Shown here: piece by piece, positions 43,275 through 54,213 of the stretch
How positions within the stretch are numbered: the stretch's first letter is position 1
Layout: each line of letters starts with the position of its first letter
Source: Vicia villosa
Taxonomy: Eukaryota > Streptophyta > Magnoliopsida > Fabales > Fabaceae
Direction: 5' to 3'
DNA: 64,000 bases
NCBI RefSeq assembly: GCF_029867415.1
Contig: NW_026706234.1
Location: 1-64,000, forward strand
Notes under the pieces: model-generated
What the model was told of the DNA's origin: nothing
The model's input: only the letters and a program-made list of their open reading frames with translations
Database searches by the model: none
Program-made: the position numbers and the translations under genes

Positions 43275-45070
43275 ATTTGCCTTTGTCTTTTGAGCCTTGA
43301 AGGAGATCTGTAACAGGAACTATCTTTTCCTTAGGTACCCACATTCTTTTGGGTCCTTTTGGGTTAGTTCTTCTCAAGTTCTGGTTGAACTGAGATTTAG
43401 CACGAGGTTTAACATAAGATTTTCTAGATTGTGTAGCAACATATTTCTTGGTGTGTGTTATGTGGAAACTCTTAGAGTGAGATGTGTGCTTAATATCATG
43501 AGAATGGCCATACTTGAACTGATCATACAAGGGTTTGTATGTCATAATCATCTCATCAACATGTTCAAGTTTGTATGGGGTTTCACCCTCAAAGCCTATG
43601 CCTATTCTCTTGTTTCCACTTACTCCATATATCATAGAGGCTAGCTGACTTCTGCCAATACCTCTAGATAGGAACTTTCTGAAACTTAAGTCATATTCCT
43701 TCAGAATATTATTAGTACTTGGAATAGACTTTTATGAACTTGAAGATGATTCAACATCTTTGGATAATTTTAAAACTTTTTCCTTAAGTTCAGAATTTTC
43801 TATTTCAAGCCTCTTAGTTTTAGATTCAAAGAGCTTTTTAAGGTTTTTGTATTTGATACTAAGTTGACTTTTAACTTCCAGAAGTTCAGATAAACTGGAA
43901 ACAAGGTTTTCTCCAGTAAGTTCAGAAAATACCTCATCAGAGTCTGAATCAGAAGTAGACTCTTCACCAGCATCAATTGTTGCCATCAGTGCTATGTTGG
44001 CCTGCTCATCTTCAGAGTCTGACTCTTGATCAGAAGAGTCCGAGTCATCCCAAGTAGCCATAAGACCTTTCTTCTTTTCAAATCTTTTCTTGGGCTTCTC
44101 CCTCTGAAGCTTTGGACATTCATTCTTAGAGTCCAGGCTCTTTAAATTCATAGCACGTCACCTTTTTCTTGTCAGATCTTCTGTGTCCAGAAGATTCTCC
44201 CTCCTCAGGTCTTTTGAAGTTCTTGAAGTTCTTGAACTTTCTCTGCTTGCTTTTCCAGAGTTGATTTACTCTTCTGGATATAAGAGATAATTCATCTTCT
44301 TCTTCTTCTTCTGATTCTGACTCGTCAGAATCTTCTTCTTCAGCCTGAAAAGCGTTAGTGCATTTTTTATTATTAGATTTTAATGCAATTGACTTACCTT
44401 TCTTTTGAGGCTCGTTTGCATCCAGCTCAATCTCGTGACTCCTCAGGGCACTTATCGGCTCCTCAAGAGACACCTCATTCAGATTCTTGGCAATCTTGAA
44501 TGCAGTCACCATGGGTCCCCATCTTCTGGGTAAGCTTCTGATGATCTTCTTTACATGATCAGCTTTGGTGTAGCCTTTGTCTAGCACTCTCAATCCAGCA
44601 GTTAGAGTCTGGAATCTTGAAAACATTGCTTCAATGTTCTCATCTTCCTCCATCTTGAATGCTTCATATTTCTGGATTAGAGCAAGAGCCTTGGTCTCCT
44701 TTACTTGAGAATTACCCTCATGAGTCATCTTTAAGGATTCAAAGATAAAATGAGTTGTTTCTCTGTTTGTTATCTTCTCATACTCAGTATGAGAAATAAC
44801 ATTTAGCAATATAGTTCTAGACTTGTGATGATTCTCGAAGTCTTTCTTTTGAGCATCACTCATGGCTTGTCTTGTAATCTTGACTCCTCGTGCATTCCCA
44901 GGATGTGTGTAACCATCCAACACTAAATCCCATAAGTCACCATCTTGACAAAGAAAGTAACTTTCAAGCCTATCCTTCCAATACTCAAAATTTTCACCAT
45001 CAAAGACTGGTGGTCTATTGTAACCATTGTTGGGTTCAGGAGTAGGAGTAGATGAACTTGTTTCAACCAT
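43198..45070 (-). pseudogene. Copia A gag
   Basis: ATG at 45070 opens gag with the same domain order as in copia B (FDGENFEYWKDRLESYF, MFSRFQTLTAGLRVLDKGYTK, acidic ESEEEEED tract). The zinc knuckle near 44150 is destroyed (CYEFKEPGL, with a frameshift). The C-terminal coiled coil (43732-44000) and basic region (43198-43640) stay open apart from a stop at about 43732. As in B, the gag frame ends about 115 nt inside the protease region and protease is in the +1 frame. Confidence 0.88.
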
Positions 45071-45138
45071 TTTGATTTAGTGTTTTTCTCCCTGAATCTT
45101 TTGTCTAACACGGTTAAGTGCTTGCACCTAGAACCGGC

Positions 45139-45150
45139 GCTCTGATGCCA
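45139..45150 (-). promoter_or_regulatory. Primer-binding site of copia A (one mismatch)
   Basis: Minus-strand TGGCATCAGAGC, one base different from the standard initiator tRNA-Met site seen in copia B, lies two bases after the 5' LTR. Confidence 0.88.
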
Positions 45151-45152
45151 AT

Positions 45153-46215
45153 TGAAGGAGTGAAAAACACTTAGAAGGGGGGGGGGGGGATTGAATAAGT
45201 GTAACTCAAAAACTTGGAAGATAAAAACAATGAACACACTTATTTTTATCCTGACAATGTCCACCCCTGACAAGGTGATTTACCTCAACAGTGGATTTAA
45301 TCCACTAATCCAACTGATTACAATGGTTTTCCACTTAGATACCCTCTAAGTCTTCTAGAGTCTACAGATCACAACTTGATCACTCTATGAAATATTTTAC
45401 AATCAATGTAAAATAAATGTTTACAAGAGTTTAGATTGCTTCTAATAAAGATGTAATCACAACTGTGATATTTATCTTAAGTTCTAATTCTTAACACTCA
45501 CTAAATATTACAAAGAGTTGTGAGGTTGAAGATGAAGTTCTTTAGCTTTTGATTTTGACAACGTTTCTGTAAGTTTTGCGCAAGTGTTGTATGTTGCTTC
45601 TGATCAAAACTTCTATATATAGGCGCTTGAGAGGAAATGACCGTTGGGAGCATTTAATGCTTTGCGTGAATAGTACAACGCTGCATTTAATGTTTCACAC
45701 TTTTGTCAACTACCTCGAGCCACGCTTTTGCTGCTTTTACTAACTTTTCCTTTTGTAGCTTCTAACGTTCCTTTTGTCAGGAAGAGTTTTGACGTTACAG
45801 CCTTTCATCTTGTACTTTCTTCTGGACTCAGATTTGTAGATAACAATGTTTGAATATCAGAGTCATCAGTTTTGGTGCAGAGCATCTTTTGTCTTCTGAC
45901 TTTGAAGAGCTTTGAGCGTGATACCATCAGAGCTTCAGAGCTTGTACTTTTGACTTCCATTCTTCTGATGCTTTCTAGTTCATGTTCTGATTCTGCATAA
46001 CCATCTTCTAATGTCTTGCCAGAGCATGTTCTGATGAAGCCATCCAGAACTTTCTGAGTCAGTGCTTCTGAACGCTGATTTGTGCATACTCTTTTATACT
46101 TTTCTTGAAATGGAAAACGTAAAGGATTAAAGTACCACATTGTCTTATACAAAATTTATACTTAATGTTATCATCAAAACTAAGAATATTGATCAGAACA
46201 TTTCTTGTTCTAACA
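45153..46215 (-). repeat. 5' LTR of copia A
   Basis: 1063 bp. The TATA box (minus TATATATAG) lies at about 45612-45620 and a 13-G run at 45177-45189. The outer end is followed by the ATGAT duplication at 46216-46220, where the Ogre internal sequence resumes. Confidence 0.92.
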
Positions 46216-46220
46216 ATGAT

Positions 46221-46625
46221 CACTCTTGGATTTTACTAGCTTTCTTTGTTTGTTTCTACCTTGTAACTCTTGAAAGTAGTTTATGAATTGGTTGTACCTT
46301 GTCCCTTTGTATGCTATCAAAAGAAATGGTACCTCGATGACCCTTATATGTACCAAGATTGCTTTGTCCCTTTATTATTAATGAATGAAATTTCTTTTTC
46401 AAGTTACTATATAGTGTTTACATTTACAAAACTCTTAAATAAATCCTTGAAAGATATTCTGATATATTTTGAAAATTAAAACAAAAAAGAGTCTTTTGCA
46501 TTGCATGCATCATACCACATTCACATTCACACTCACATCTGAGTCAGAGTCTTATTCATTCCTCTCTCTCTCTCCTCAGAGTCAAGCTGACGCACCGGTA
46601 TAATACTCGTGCCAATCGTCAAAGA
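46221..46625 (+). other. Ogre spacer between ORF1 and gag
   Basis: Non-coding plus-strand DNA rejoining the ORF1 end at 17872. It contains a (CT)n tract at 46561-46574 and the gag-leading words ACCGGTATAATACTCGTGCC (46595-46614), which are open in the gag frame, so translation could begin earlier than 46626. Confidence 0.6.
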
Positions 46626-47661
46626 ATGGAAGACGGTATTGTTGATGATCAAGAGTGGCAAGAAGAAGTTGTCGTTCTACGCTCCGGTATTGAAAGATTA
46701 ACTTCTATGGTTCAAGACTTGGTGGCTACTTAGAATCAGCCACTAACCCAAGCTCAGACTACTGTGATCTCTGAGATAAAGACTGCTCAGGTTCCTGCAA
46801 CCCAGATTCAAGCCGATTATGAATACCTCGAGGATGTTTGTTAATCCACTCAATCCTTGGTGAATATGCACACTGTCTTGTGTGAACTTGATTAATTTCC
46901 TCCACATGACTACAATGCTTGTTCAATATGTTCCAACACCATTCGTGGATGTACTCTCGTAGTTGAAGACCTTTAGAAAACTGCTAGACCAAGGAATTAT
47001 CAGCATATCAAGAAAGAAAAGGGATGAAGAAATTCACTCTGTCAACATGGTATATGGCTATCCTGGCCAATATCAAGTCTATGACGTACACCATTTGAGA
47101 TGTGACATAGTGCAAATGCATGCCACCTTATGGGTGATTGGAGGATTAACTCGACACAATTATGGCTCTTGCCGAATCTGTTGTAGAGATACCCGTGGAT
47201 GTGCACTGGTAAAAGCAGAAGTTCAGAGTCTCATGGATCGAGGGCTTATCCAGATTCTCCGAGATAGAGACGAGAATAATGTCAACATGATTGGGGAAAG
47301 TTCCGTCGTGAAGTATGTGCCCGATGTTCGCACTGTGCGCGAATCCTTACGAATGATACACAAGAAATGGGTCCAAAACGGATCAATTGACTTTAGCCAT
47401 GATAACTGTCCCGCTTGTAAATGGAGCACACGAGGTTGTGCTAGTCTGCAAGAAGACATTCTGACTCTGATAGGTCTGGGTTTGCTAGATGAGGAAATTA
47501 AAGGAAGAAAAGGACACAATTACATTGAAGAAGAAATGACCTATGGGCCACTTGACAGTATGCTGCGAGAAGTTCCTCAAAGAATTCCGAAGCACAACCG
47601 TGACCTATACATATCAGCAAAGTATGAAGACAACATTTTGACGACGCTGGTTCGTCTCTGA
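46626..47661 (+). pseudogene. Ogre gag remnant (capsid region deleted) with threefold Cys motif
   Basis: ATG at 46626 (MEDGIVDDQEW) begins an N-terminal coiled-coil-like stretch that meets in-frame stops at about 46731 and after. The central gag region expected in Ogre is missing. What follows carries three related blocks: CSICSNTIRGC (46920), CRICCRDTRGC (about 47170) and CPACKWSTRGC (about 47409), each followed by about 12 residues, an Lx(3-4)GLI-type helix end and NVNMI/NYI. A frameshift near 46960 and another near 47640 separate gag from the N-terminal stop region and from protease. Confidence 0.75.
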
Positions 47662-48397
47662 ACATTATGCCATGGAGCACCTTGGAAAGTCGGTCCTATC
47701 AAGGGGCACCTTTTATACCAAATGGGGTTAGCTTAGTGACTTTTGAAGGATTCTCACGCATCGTGATTGGAGAGATTTATCTCCCTATCCGCATCGGACC
47801 TCATGATTTTGATGTCACCTTTCAAGTGATGGAGATTTATCCCGCTTACAATTGTTTGTTGGGAAGACCTTGGATTCACAATGCTAAAGCCGTTCCTTCC
47901 ACTTTTCACCAGATGTTGAAATACCCTCTGAAGGACAAATTAATAATTGTTTATGGAGAACATACCATGTTTGTTTGTCAACTATCCTCTGTTCCTAACA
48001 TCGAAGAGATTACAACATAGTTCCAAGATTTAGGAGTCGTAAATCCTGAATACCGAAAGAAAGCTGGTGCGTCTATTTCATCCTGGAAAGATGCCCAACA
48101 AGTGGTTGCCCAAGGATCTTATGAAGGCTAGGGACAAGTTATTGAACTTCCCACCAACAAGAACAAAAGTGGTCTAGGATTCACATCCCAAAAGTTAAAA
48201 GGAAAAGAATCTGAGTATGGAAGCTGCAATAAGACCTTGCATGAGACTTTTCAAAGTGCTGACTACATCAACCAAAATCAACAGGACATAGCTGCTATCA
48301 TTGAAGATGTTCCAGAATGTTCAAGCTTCGTGACGTATGGAGGGGACAACTCCAACTGGACTTCCGTCAGCATCTCTTCTGTTGTTCATGAGTCTAA
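47640..48397 (+). pseudogene. Ogre protease and linker
   Basis: The frame from 47640 reads DDAGSSLNIMPWSTL, an aspartic protease active-site region (D-A-G in place of the usual D-S/T-G or D-N-G), followed by the flap and second half (GVSLVTFEGFSRIVIGEIYLPIRIGPHDFDVTFQVM, CLLGRPWIHNAKAVPS). In-frame TAGs lie at 48018-48020 and about 48129. A linker with KSGLGF, a G-patch-like word common in Ogre, runs to the putative splice donor at 48398. Confidence 0.85.
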
Positions 48398-48699
48398 GTA
48401 ATTTTCTGTCTTTTAAAAACCTTTCGCTCTGCCCAAGGCGAAAGAGTAATGTGTCGGGCTGTTTAAAATAATTCCTTTTGTTCTGCCCAAGACAAAAGTA
48501 AGCTTATCCAGGGCTTTGTTTCAAATCATTAATAAAAAGAAATTTTTTCTTCCCTTTTGTTTATCGCTTATTTTTTTCTGAAAATGGTAACATCTAACAT
48601 CTAAAAAAACCCATAAAAATCAATCAAAATTGTTTTTCAAATTTGCACATACACCATTTCTTCATTTGTTCCTAAAAAGCAAACATAAATCATGTGCAG
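48398..48699 (+). other. Putative Ogre intron between protease and RT
   Basis: GT at 48398 and AG at 48698-48699 bound a T- and A-rich 302-bp stretch with stop codons. Removing it joins the linker frame to the RT frame without a shift: codon AA|A is followed directly by TTA TCT CCT. An intron at this position is an established feature of Ogre elements. Splicing itself cannot be seen here. Confidence 0.7.
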
Positions 48700-50743
48700 A
48701 TTATCTCCTGATAAACCCACTGAAAACAATGATCCTAGGCCCTCTCCAAACTTTGAATACCTTGTGTATGAAGCTGAAGAAGAGAGTAGTGAAGAGATCT
48801 CTGAAGAGATCACTCGTCTACTTGAGCACGAGGAAAAGATCATTGAGCCGCACAAAGAGCCTTTGGAAGTAATCAATTTGGGTATTGAAGAAGAGAAAAG
48901 AGAAGTGTGAATTGGGGCATTGTTAGAAGCAAGCGTCAAAAACAAAATGGTTGATTTTTTGAGAGAATATGTGGATATCTTTGCTTGGAGCTATCAAGAT
49001 ATGCATGGGTTGGATACCACTATTGTAGAGCACAGATTACCGTTAAAGCCAGAATGTTCGCCTGTCAAACAAAAGTTGAGAAGAACTCACCCAAATATGG
49101 AAGACAAGATCAAAGAAGAGGTACAGAAGCAAATCAATGCTGGTTTCCTCGTCACATCAGAATATTCTCAGTGGTTGGCCAACATAGTGCCCTTTCCTAA
49201 GAAGGATGGAAAAGTCAGAATGTGTTTTGAATACAAAGATTTAAACAGAGCAAGTCCAAAAGATGATTTCCCGTTACCCCACATTGACATGTTGGTGGAT
49301 ATCACTGCTAAGTTTAAAGTCTTCTCATTTATGGATAGATTCTCAGGTTACAATCAAATCATGATGGCACCTGAAGATATGGAAAAAACAACTTTTATCA
49401 CACCCTAGGGCACGTTTTGTTACCGTGTAATGCCATTTGGTCTGAAGAATGCTGGAGCAACTTACCAAAGAGCCATGACGACTCTTTTCCATGATATGAT
49501 TCATAAAGAAATTGACGTTTCTGTGGATGACATGATTGCCAAGTCTGCATCAGAAGAAGAACCTGTGGGGCATCTACTGAAGTTGTTCCAACGTTTAAGA
49601 AAATACAAGCTGCGTCTGAATCCAAGTAAATGCACATTTGGTGTCCGCTCTAGAAAACTACTAGGTTTCATCGTCAGCCAAAGGGGTATTGAGGTTGATC
49701 CCGACAAAGTCAAAGCCATTCAAGAAATGCCTCCTCCAAGAACGGAAAAACAAGTCAGAGGATTTCTTAGACTATTTAATTACATCTCCAGATTTATATC
49801 TCACATGACTGCAACTTGTGGACCGATCTTTAAGCTTCTCCGCAAGGACCAAGAATGTAAATGGACAGAAGAATGTCAAAAAGCTTTTGAGGATATCAAA
49901 GAATACCTGCTGGAACCTCCAATCTTAAGCCCTCTAGTGGAAGGAAAACCTTTGATCATGTATTTAACCGTACTTGAAGATTCTATGGGATGTGTCCTGG
50001 GTCAGCAAGACGAGTCTGGTCGAAAAGAGTATGCCATTTATTACTTGAGCAAAAAGTATAACGACTATGAAATAAGATATTCACTGCTCGAGAAAACTTG
50101 CTGCACTCTTGTATGGGCTGCTCGCCGGCTAAGGCAGTACATGTTGACTCATACGACGTATCTCATATCCAAAATGGATCCAATCAAATACTTGTTTGAA
50201 AAGCCGACATTAACTGGAAGAATTGCCCGCTGGCAGATGTTATTATTAGAGTACGACATCCAATATCGTGCCCAAAATGCCATCAAAGGAAGTGTTTTAG
50301 CCGATCATTTGGCCTCCCAACCTATTGATGATGATCAATATTTACAAGACGATTTCCCAGACGAAGAGATCATGTATTTGAAATCAAAAGATTACGAAGA
50401 ACCTTTACATGGAGAAGGACCGGATCCTGAATCCCAATGGGGTTTAATATTCGATGGAGCTGTTAATGCTTTTGGTAGAGGAATTGGGGCAATCATTGTT
50501 ATACCACAAGGTTCTCATGTACTGTTCACTGCAAGACTGATGTTCGAATGCACCAACAATATGGCAGAGTACGAAGCTTGTATCATGGGACTGGAAGAAG
50601 CCATTGATCTTAGAATCAAGATTCTGGATGTATATGGAGATTCTGCTCTAGTCATTAATCAGATCAAAGGAAAATCAAATGGCAGATGCAGTGGCTACTC
50701 TAACTTCCATTATCAAGTGAAGTTTCCAAATAAAGCTCCTTAG
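48700..50743 (+). pseudogene. Ogre reverse transcriptase, RNase H and second (archaeal-type) RNase H
   Basis: One frame throughout, with in-frame stops at 48908 (TGA), 49406 (TAG) and 50741 (TAG). RT motifs include FPKKDGKVRMCFEYKDLN, FSFMDRFSGYNQI and MPFGLKNAGATYQRAM; the catalytic box reads VSVDDM, with serine in place of the usual tyrosine. RNase H follows (EYAIYYLSKKYNDYEIRYSLLEKTCCTLVWAARRLRQYM), then a second RNase H (WGLIFDGAVNAFGRGIGAI ... NNMAEYEACIMGLEEAIDL ... VYGDSALVINQIKG), truncated by a small deletion. Two RNase H domains are the mark of the Tat lineage. Two stops fit C-to-T change at CpG or single-base decay. Confidence 0.93.
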
Positions 50744-52058
50744 ATTACAATCATGCGCCTGGATAGGCCGACTCTTGTATTTACTGCCGAAGTTGTCACA
50801 GATGACAAGTCGTGGTTTTATGACATCAAAGTCTTCTTACAAAAACAGGAGTACCCACCAGGGGTATCTAGCAAAGACAAAATAACTTTGAGAAGATTGT
50901 CTGGTAATTTCTTCCTAACTGGAGATGTGCTCTACAAAAGGAATTTTGATATGGTATTGCTCAGATGCATGGATAGACACGAAGCACACCAATTAATGCA
51001 AGAAACTCCTGAAGGATCTTTTGGTACTCATGCCAATGGACATGCAATGACAAGAAAGATATTGAGAGCAACTTACTATTGGATGACAATGGAATATGAC
51101 TGTTACAGATATGTGAAGAAGTGCCACAAATTCCAGATCTATGCTGATAAGATCCATGTGCCTCCAACGCTTCTCAACATTATCTCCTCTCCATGGCCTT
51201 TCTCTATGTGGGGAATTGATATGATTGGAATGATTGAACCTAAGGCTTCAAATGGACATCGTTTCATCCTGGTCGCCATTTATTACTTCACCAAATGGGT
51301 CAAAGCTGCCTCTTACGCCAATGTTACTCGACAAGTGGTAGTAAGATTTATCAAGAACAATCTCATCTGTCGCTACGAAGTACCCAACAGGATCATTAAT
51401 GATAATGGTTAATCTGAACAACAAGATAATGAAAGAGTTATATGGTGAGTTCAAGATCGAGCATCATAATTCCTCTCCTTACCGTCCAAAGATGAACGGA
51501 GCGGTTGAAGCGACTAACAAGAATACCAAAAAGATTGTCCAGAAAATGGTTGTGACTTGCAAGGACTGGCATGAAATGCTCCCTCTTGCTCTGCATGGGT
51601 ACCGTACTACAATTCGCACTTCGACTGGGGTAACACCTTTCTCCTTAGTATATTGCATGGAAACCGTACTCCCGGTAGAGGTTGAGATTCCCTCCTTAAG
51701 GATCCTAATAGAAGCCAAGATATCAGAAGCTGAATGGTGTCAAGCTAGATACGACCAATTGAATCTTATTGAAGAGAAAAGAATGACCGCATTATGCCAC
51801 AGTCAGCCTTACCAAGAAATAATGAAGAGAGCTTTTGACAAGAAAGTTAGACCTCGAAGATTCAAGGAAGGCGATCTCGTGCTCAAGAAGATATTACCTC
51901 TTCAACTAGATCTCAGGGGCAAATGGACTCCCAATTATGAAGGCCCATATGTAGTTAAGAGAGCCTTCTCAGGTGGTGCTTTGACTCTTATGACTATGGA
52001 TGGTGAAGAATTCCCACGTCCCGTGAATACCGATATGGTTAAGAAATACTTCTCCTAA
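50744..52058 (+). pseudogene. Ogre integrase
   Basis: It continues the RT frame past the stop at 50741. The zinc HHCC region is altered: THANGHAMTRKIL ... YVKKCHKFQIYAD, with F at the second-cysteine position. The core has the first and second catalytic aspartates in WGIDMIG and IINDNG, and, after a frameshift at about 51400, the glutamate in MNGAVEATNK. The C-terminal part (VRPRRFKEGDLVLKKILP, NYEGPYVVKRAFSGGAL) is the GPY/F module. It ends with TAA after KKYFS at 52056-52058. Confidence 0.92.
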
Positions 52059-54200
52059 AGAAAGAAAAAGAAAGAAGCTCGCTAAGTTGAAAACCAGAAA
52101 GGGCGACTTAGGCAAAAATAAGCATCTCGGTGGACTGAAAACCTGAAAGGACGGTCAGGGCAAAAATTAGAGACAATACAAGAAAAGAAAAACACCCCGA
52201 TGAATTGAAAACCAGCCAAGGTAATTCATGAAAAAATTAGGGAACATGGCAAGTAACCACATCCGGTATCACCTGACCATCCTGAAGATTTTTATGAAGA
52301 CTCTCAACCGACGTCAGCGTACGCATGATATTCAAAGTTGATAGGGAGACTAGTAATCATTGTATTTCAGTGTACCCTTTCTTGAAAAAGTTACTATTTT
52401 CAAACTTTGTAATGCATGGAGTCTTGCCGTTCGCAGACTACCATTCCATTAATGAAAATTTGAGCTTTATCTCATCTCTTGGAATTCTTATTTTATTCTA
52501 TCTTGCAAAATATTGTTTTAAAATTAATGGATTTGAAACAAAGTCAAAAGTTGTTTTTCAAAATAAAAAAGATAGAACATTTTCTTAAGACTCTTGAATA
52601 CAGAGGTAAATGTTGACCTAAAATCCCCAAGAGAGTTGGTTTTTGAAACAGGAAGCGAAAGCACCGACAAATTTTATCCCACAGAGCAGCTAAGTCTTGA
52701 TACAAGTTGTCTCCAGCCAGGGACATGTTTTCTTCTCAAAATATGTCCCCCTTTTTAACGGGTTTTCTTCTTGGAATGAATCATGTGATAGTGAAGATTG
52801 GTTTGAAGAGTATTCTCTTCCCCAACACGAATTGCATCCCCAACAGAGGATGTTATTAATGATCGAGCATGTATATACCCTGGCGTTGTCATTTCCCAGT
52901 GTGGTCATCTTATTATATGTTTGTTTTGTCAGTATGCACATAACACTCACTTATGCACTCATGCATTCATACATCATATACTCATGCACATCATTTGAAC
53001 CTTGTTGATATGATAAGCTTATTATTCCCCAAGCAATGTCTTTACTCCTTCCATTTAAGCGTCAGCTTTAGGCGGAAAGACCCGTAATTTTATGCTTCCC
53101 TAGAGAGTTTGTTCCTCATGGGAAGATCTTGTTTCAGCTTATTCACCTGTCTGTAGATAGGATGGATCCCCCGTTTTTGAGCTTATTCCTCGATGGGAAG
53201 AGTCTTGTTTGGTGTCTCATTCCAACTCCTCCTTGGATTGAACTTTGTCTCCAACAAATACGATTATTTGGATCAGCGAATCCTGGATTCTTAGAGTGCA
53301 TTTATTTTGCACGGTTGAAGACTTGATGTTTTCAAACATGAACCTGTTTTTGGTTCCCCAGAAAGTAGGATTTATATCCCCGGCAATTACTATTGTGGTT
53401 ATCACCTGACGACAAGTAATGATCTCTTTATTTTAGCAGCTTGTGTGTCCCCAATTTCCTTCTTGAAAGAAGATGATACTGTCTACGGAGCAAGAAATTT
53501 TTTCCAACAAAAGAAGTTTGGAAATGATAGAAGATTCACAATAGATGCCCAACCTTCTCAAGATGATGAAGACAGTCTATTGAAGAACCTGAAGTTATTT
53601 ATGAATGGTTAGTCTCTCCAGCGTCGATATAGTTCATGTTGAAGTTATTTATGAATGGTTAGTCTCTCCAGCGTCGAGACAGTTCATGATAAAGTTAGTT
53701 ATTTCCTTAGTGAATGGTGAGTCTTCCCAGCATATGAGATAGTTCATTAAGAAAGCCCATTGAGATCCTTCCCCAGCATGTGAAAGCAGCCCATGGAGAA
53801 GATTAACCTTGTTATGTGTGAATCCATAGCTTGGTGTTATGTTATGTGTGAACCCATAACATATCTTTGTCATTACGAGAGAATCCGTAATTGGCCCTTT
53901 TGTTCTGAGAGAATCCAGAACCCCTTTAAACCCTGAGTTTACCAAAGTCTGTTGCGTCGCTCATTTTTCAAGTGTCAGGAGCTGCCTACCCTATGTCCCC
54001 AGTAGATCTGTTTCCTTCCTCCCAGTTTAAAGGAAGGATGTTGTTTGTTTATTCCATATGAAAATCAAAAAATATATGTTGTTGTCATATCATGCATGTG
54101 GGCTCCCATGGTCCAAAATTGTGCTATCTTTTATATTGAAGTCCCTCCTACCGTGCTGAGACGAAGATTCCACCTTCCCCTCATTAGGTATCAGGAACTT
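52059..54200 (+). other. Ogre 3' untranslated region
   Basis: No domain is recognisable. The first 180 bp repeat TGAAAACC-GAAAGG-type words three times (52087-52225), each followed by GGCAAAAA or similar. A 50-bp tandem duplication is at 53591-53690, with a decayed third unit to about 53745. Short duplicated words GTGTGAAyCCATA (53815-53860) and GAGAGAATCC (53877-53930) follow. Long repeat-rich 3' UTRs are typical of Ogre. Confidence 0.7.
53591..53690. repeat. 50-bp tandem duplication in the Ogre 3' UTR
   Basis: Copies at 53591 and 53641 share GAAGTTATTTATGAATGGTT and the downstream TCTCCAGCGTCGA block almost exactly. A diverged third copy follows. Confidence 0.88.
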
Positions 54201-54213
54201 AAATAGGGGCATC
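54201..54213 (+). promoter_or_regulatory. Polypurine tract of the Ogre element
   Basis: AAATAGGGGCATC directly precedes the 3' LTR. The truncated element C has the near-identical AATAGGGGCAGC before its LTR at 37207. Confidence 0.8.

Larger units (their letters stand above)
17884..46215 (-). mobile_element. Copia element A (SIRE/Maximus type), minus strand, with three nested insertions
   Basis: It is flanked by ATGAT at 17879-17883 and 46216-46220. Read on the minus strand it has a 5' LTR (45153-46215), tRNA-iMet-type PBS, gag, protease, integrase, the start of RT, the end of RNase H, a third ORF, a PPT and a 3' LTR (17884-22618). The integrase-before-RT order and the strong similarity of gag-pro-int to plant SIRE/Maximus elements place it in Ty1/copia. 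Insertions are solo LTR E in the 3' LTR, copia B in the third ORF, and a truncated Ogre-like element replacing RT. It is defective. Confidence 0.93.
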
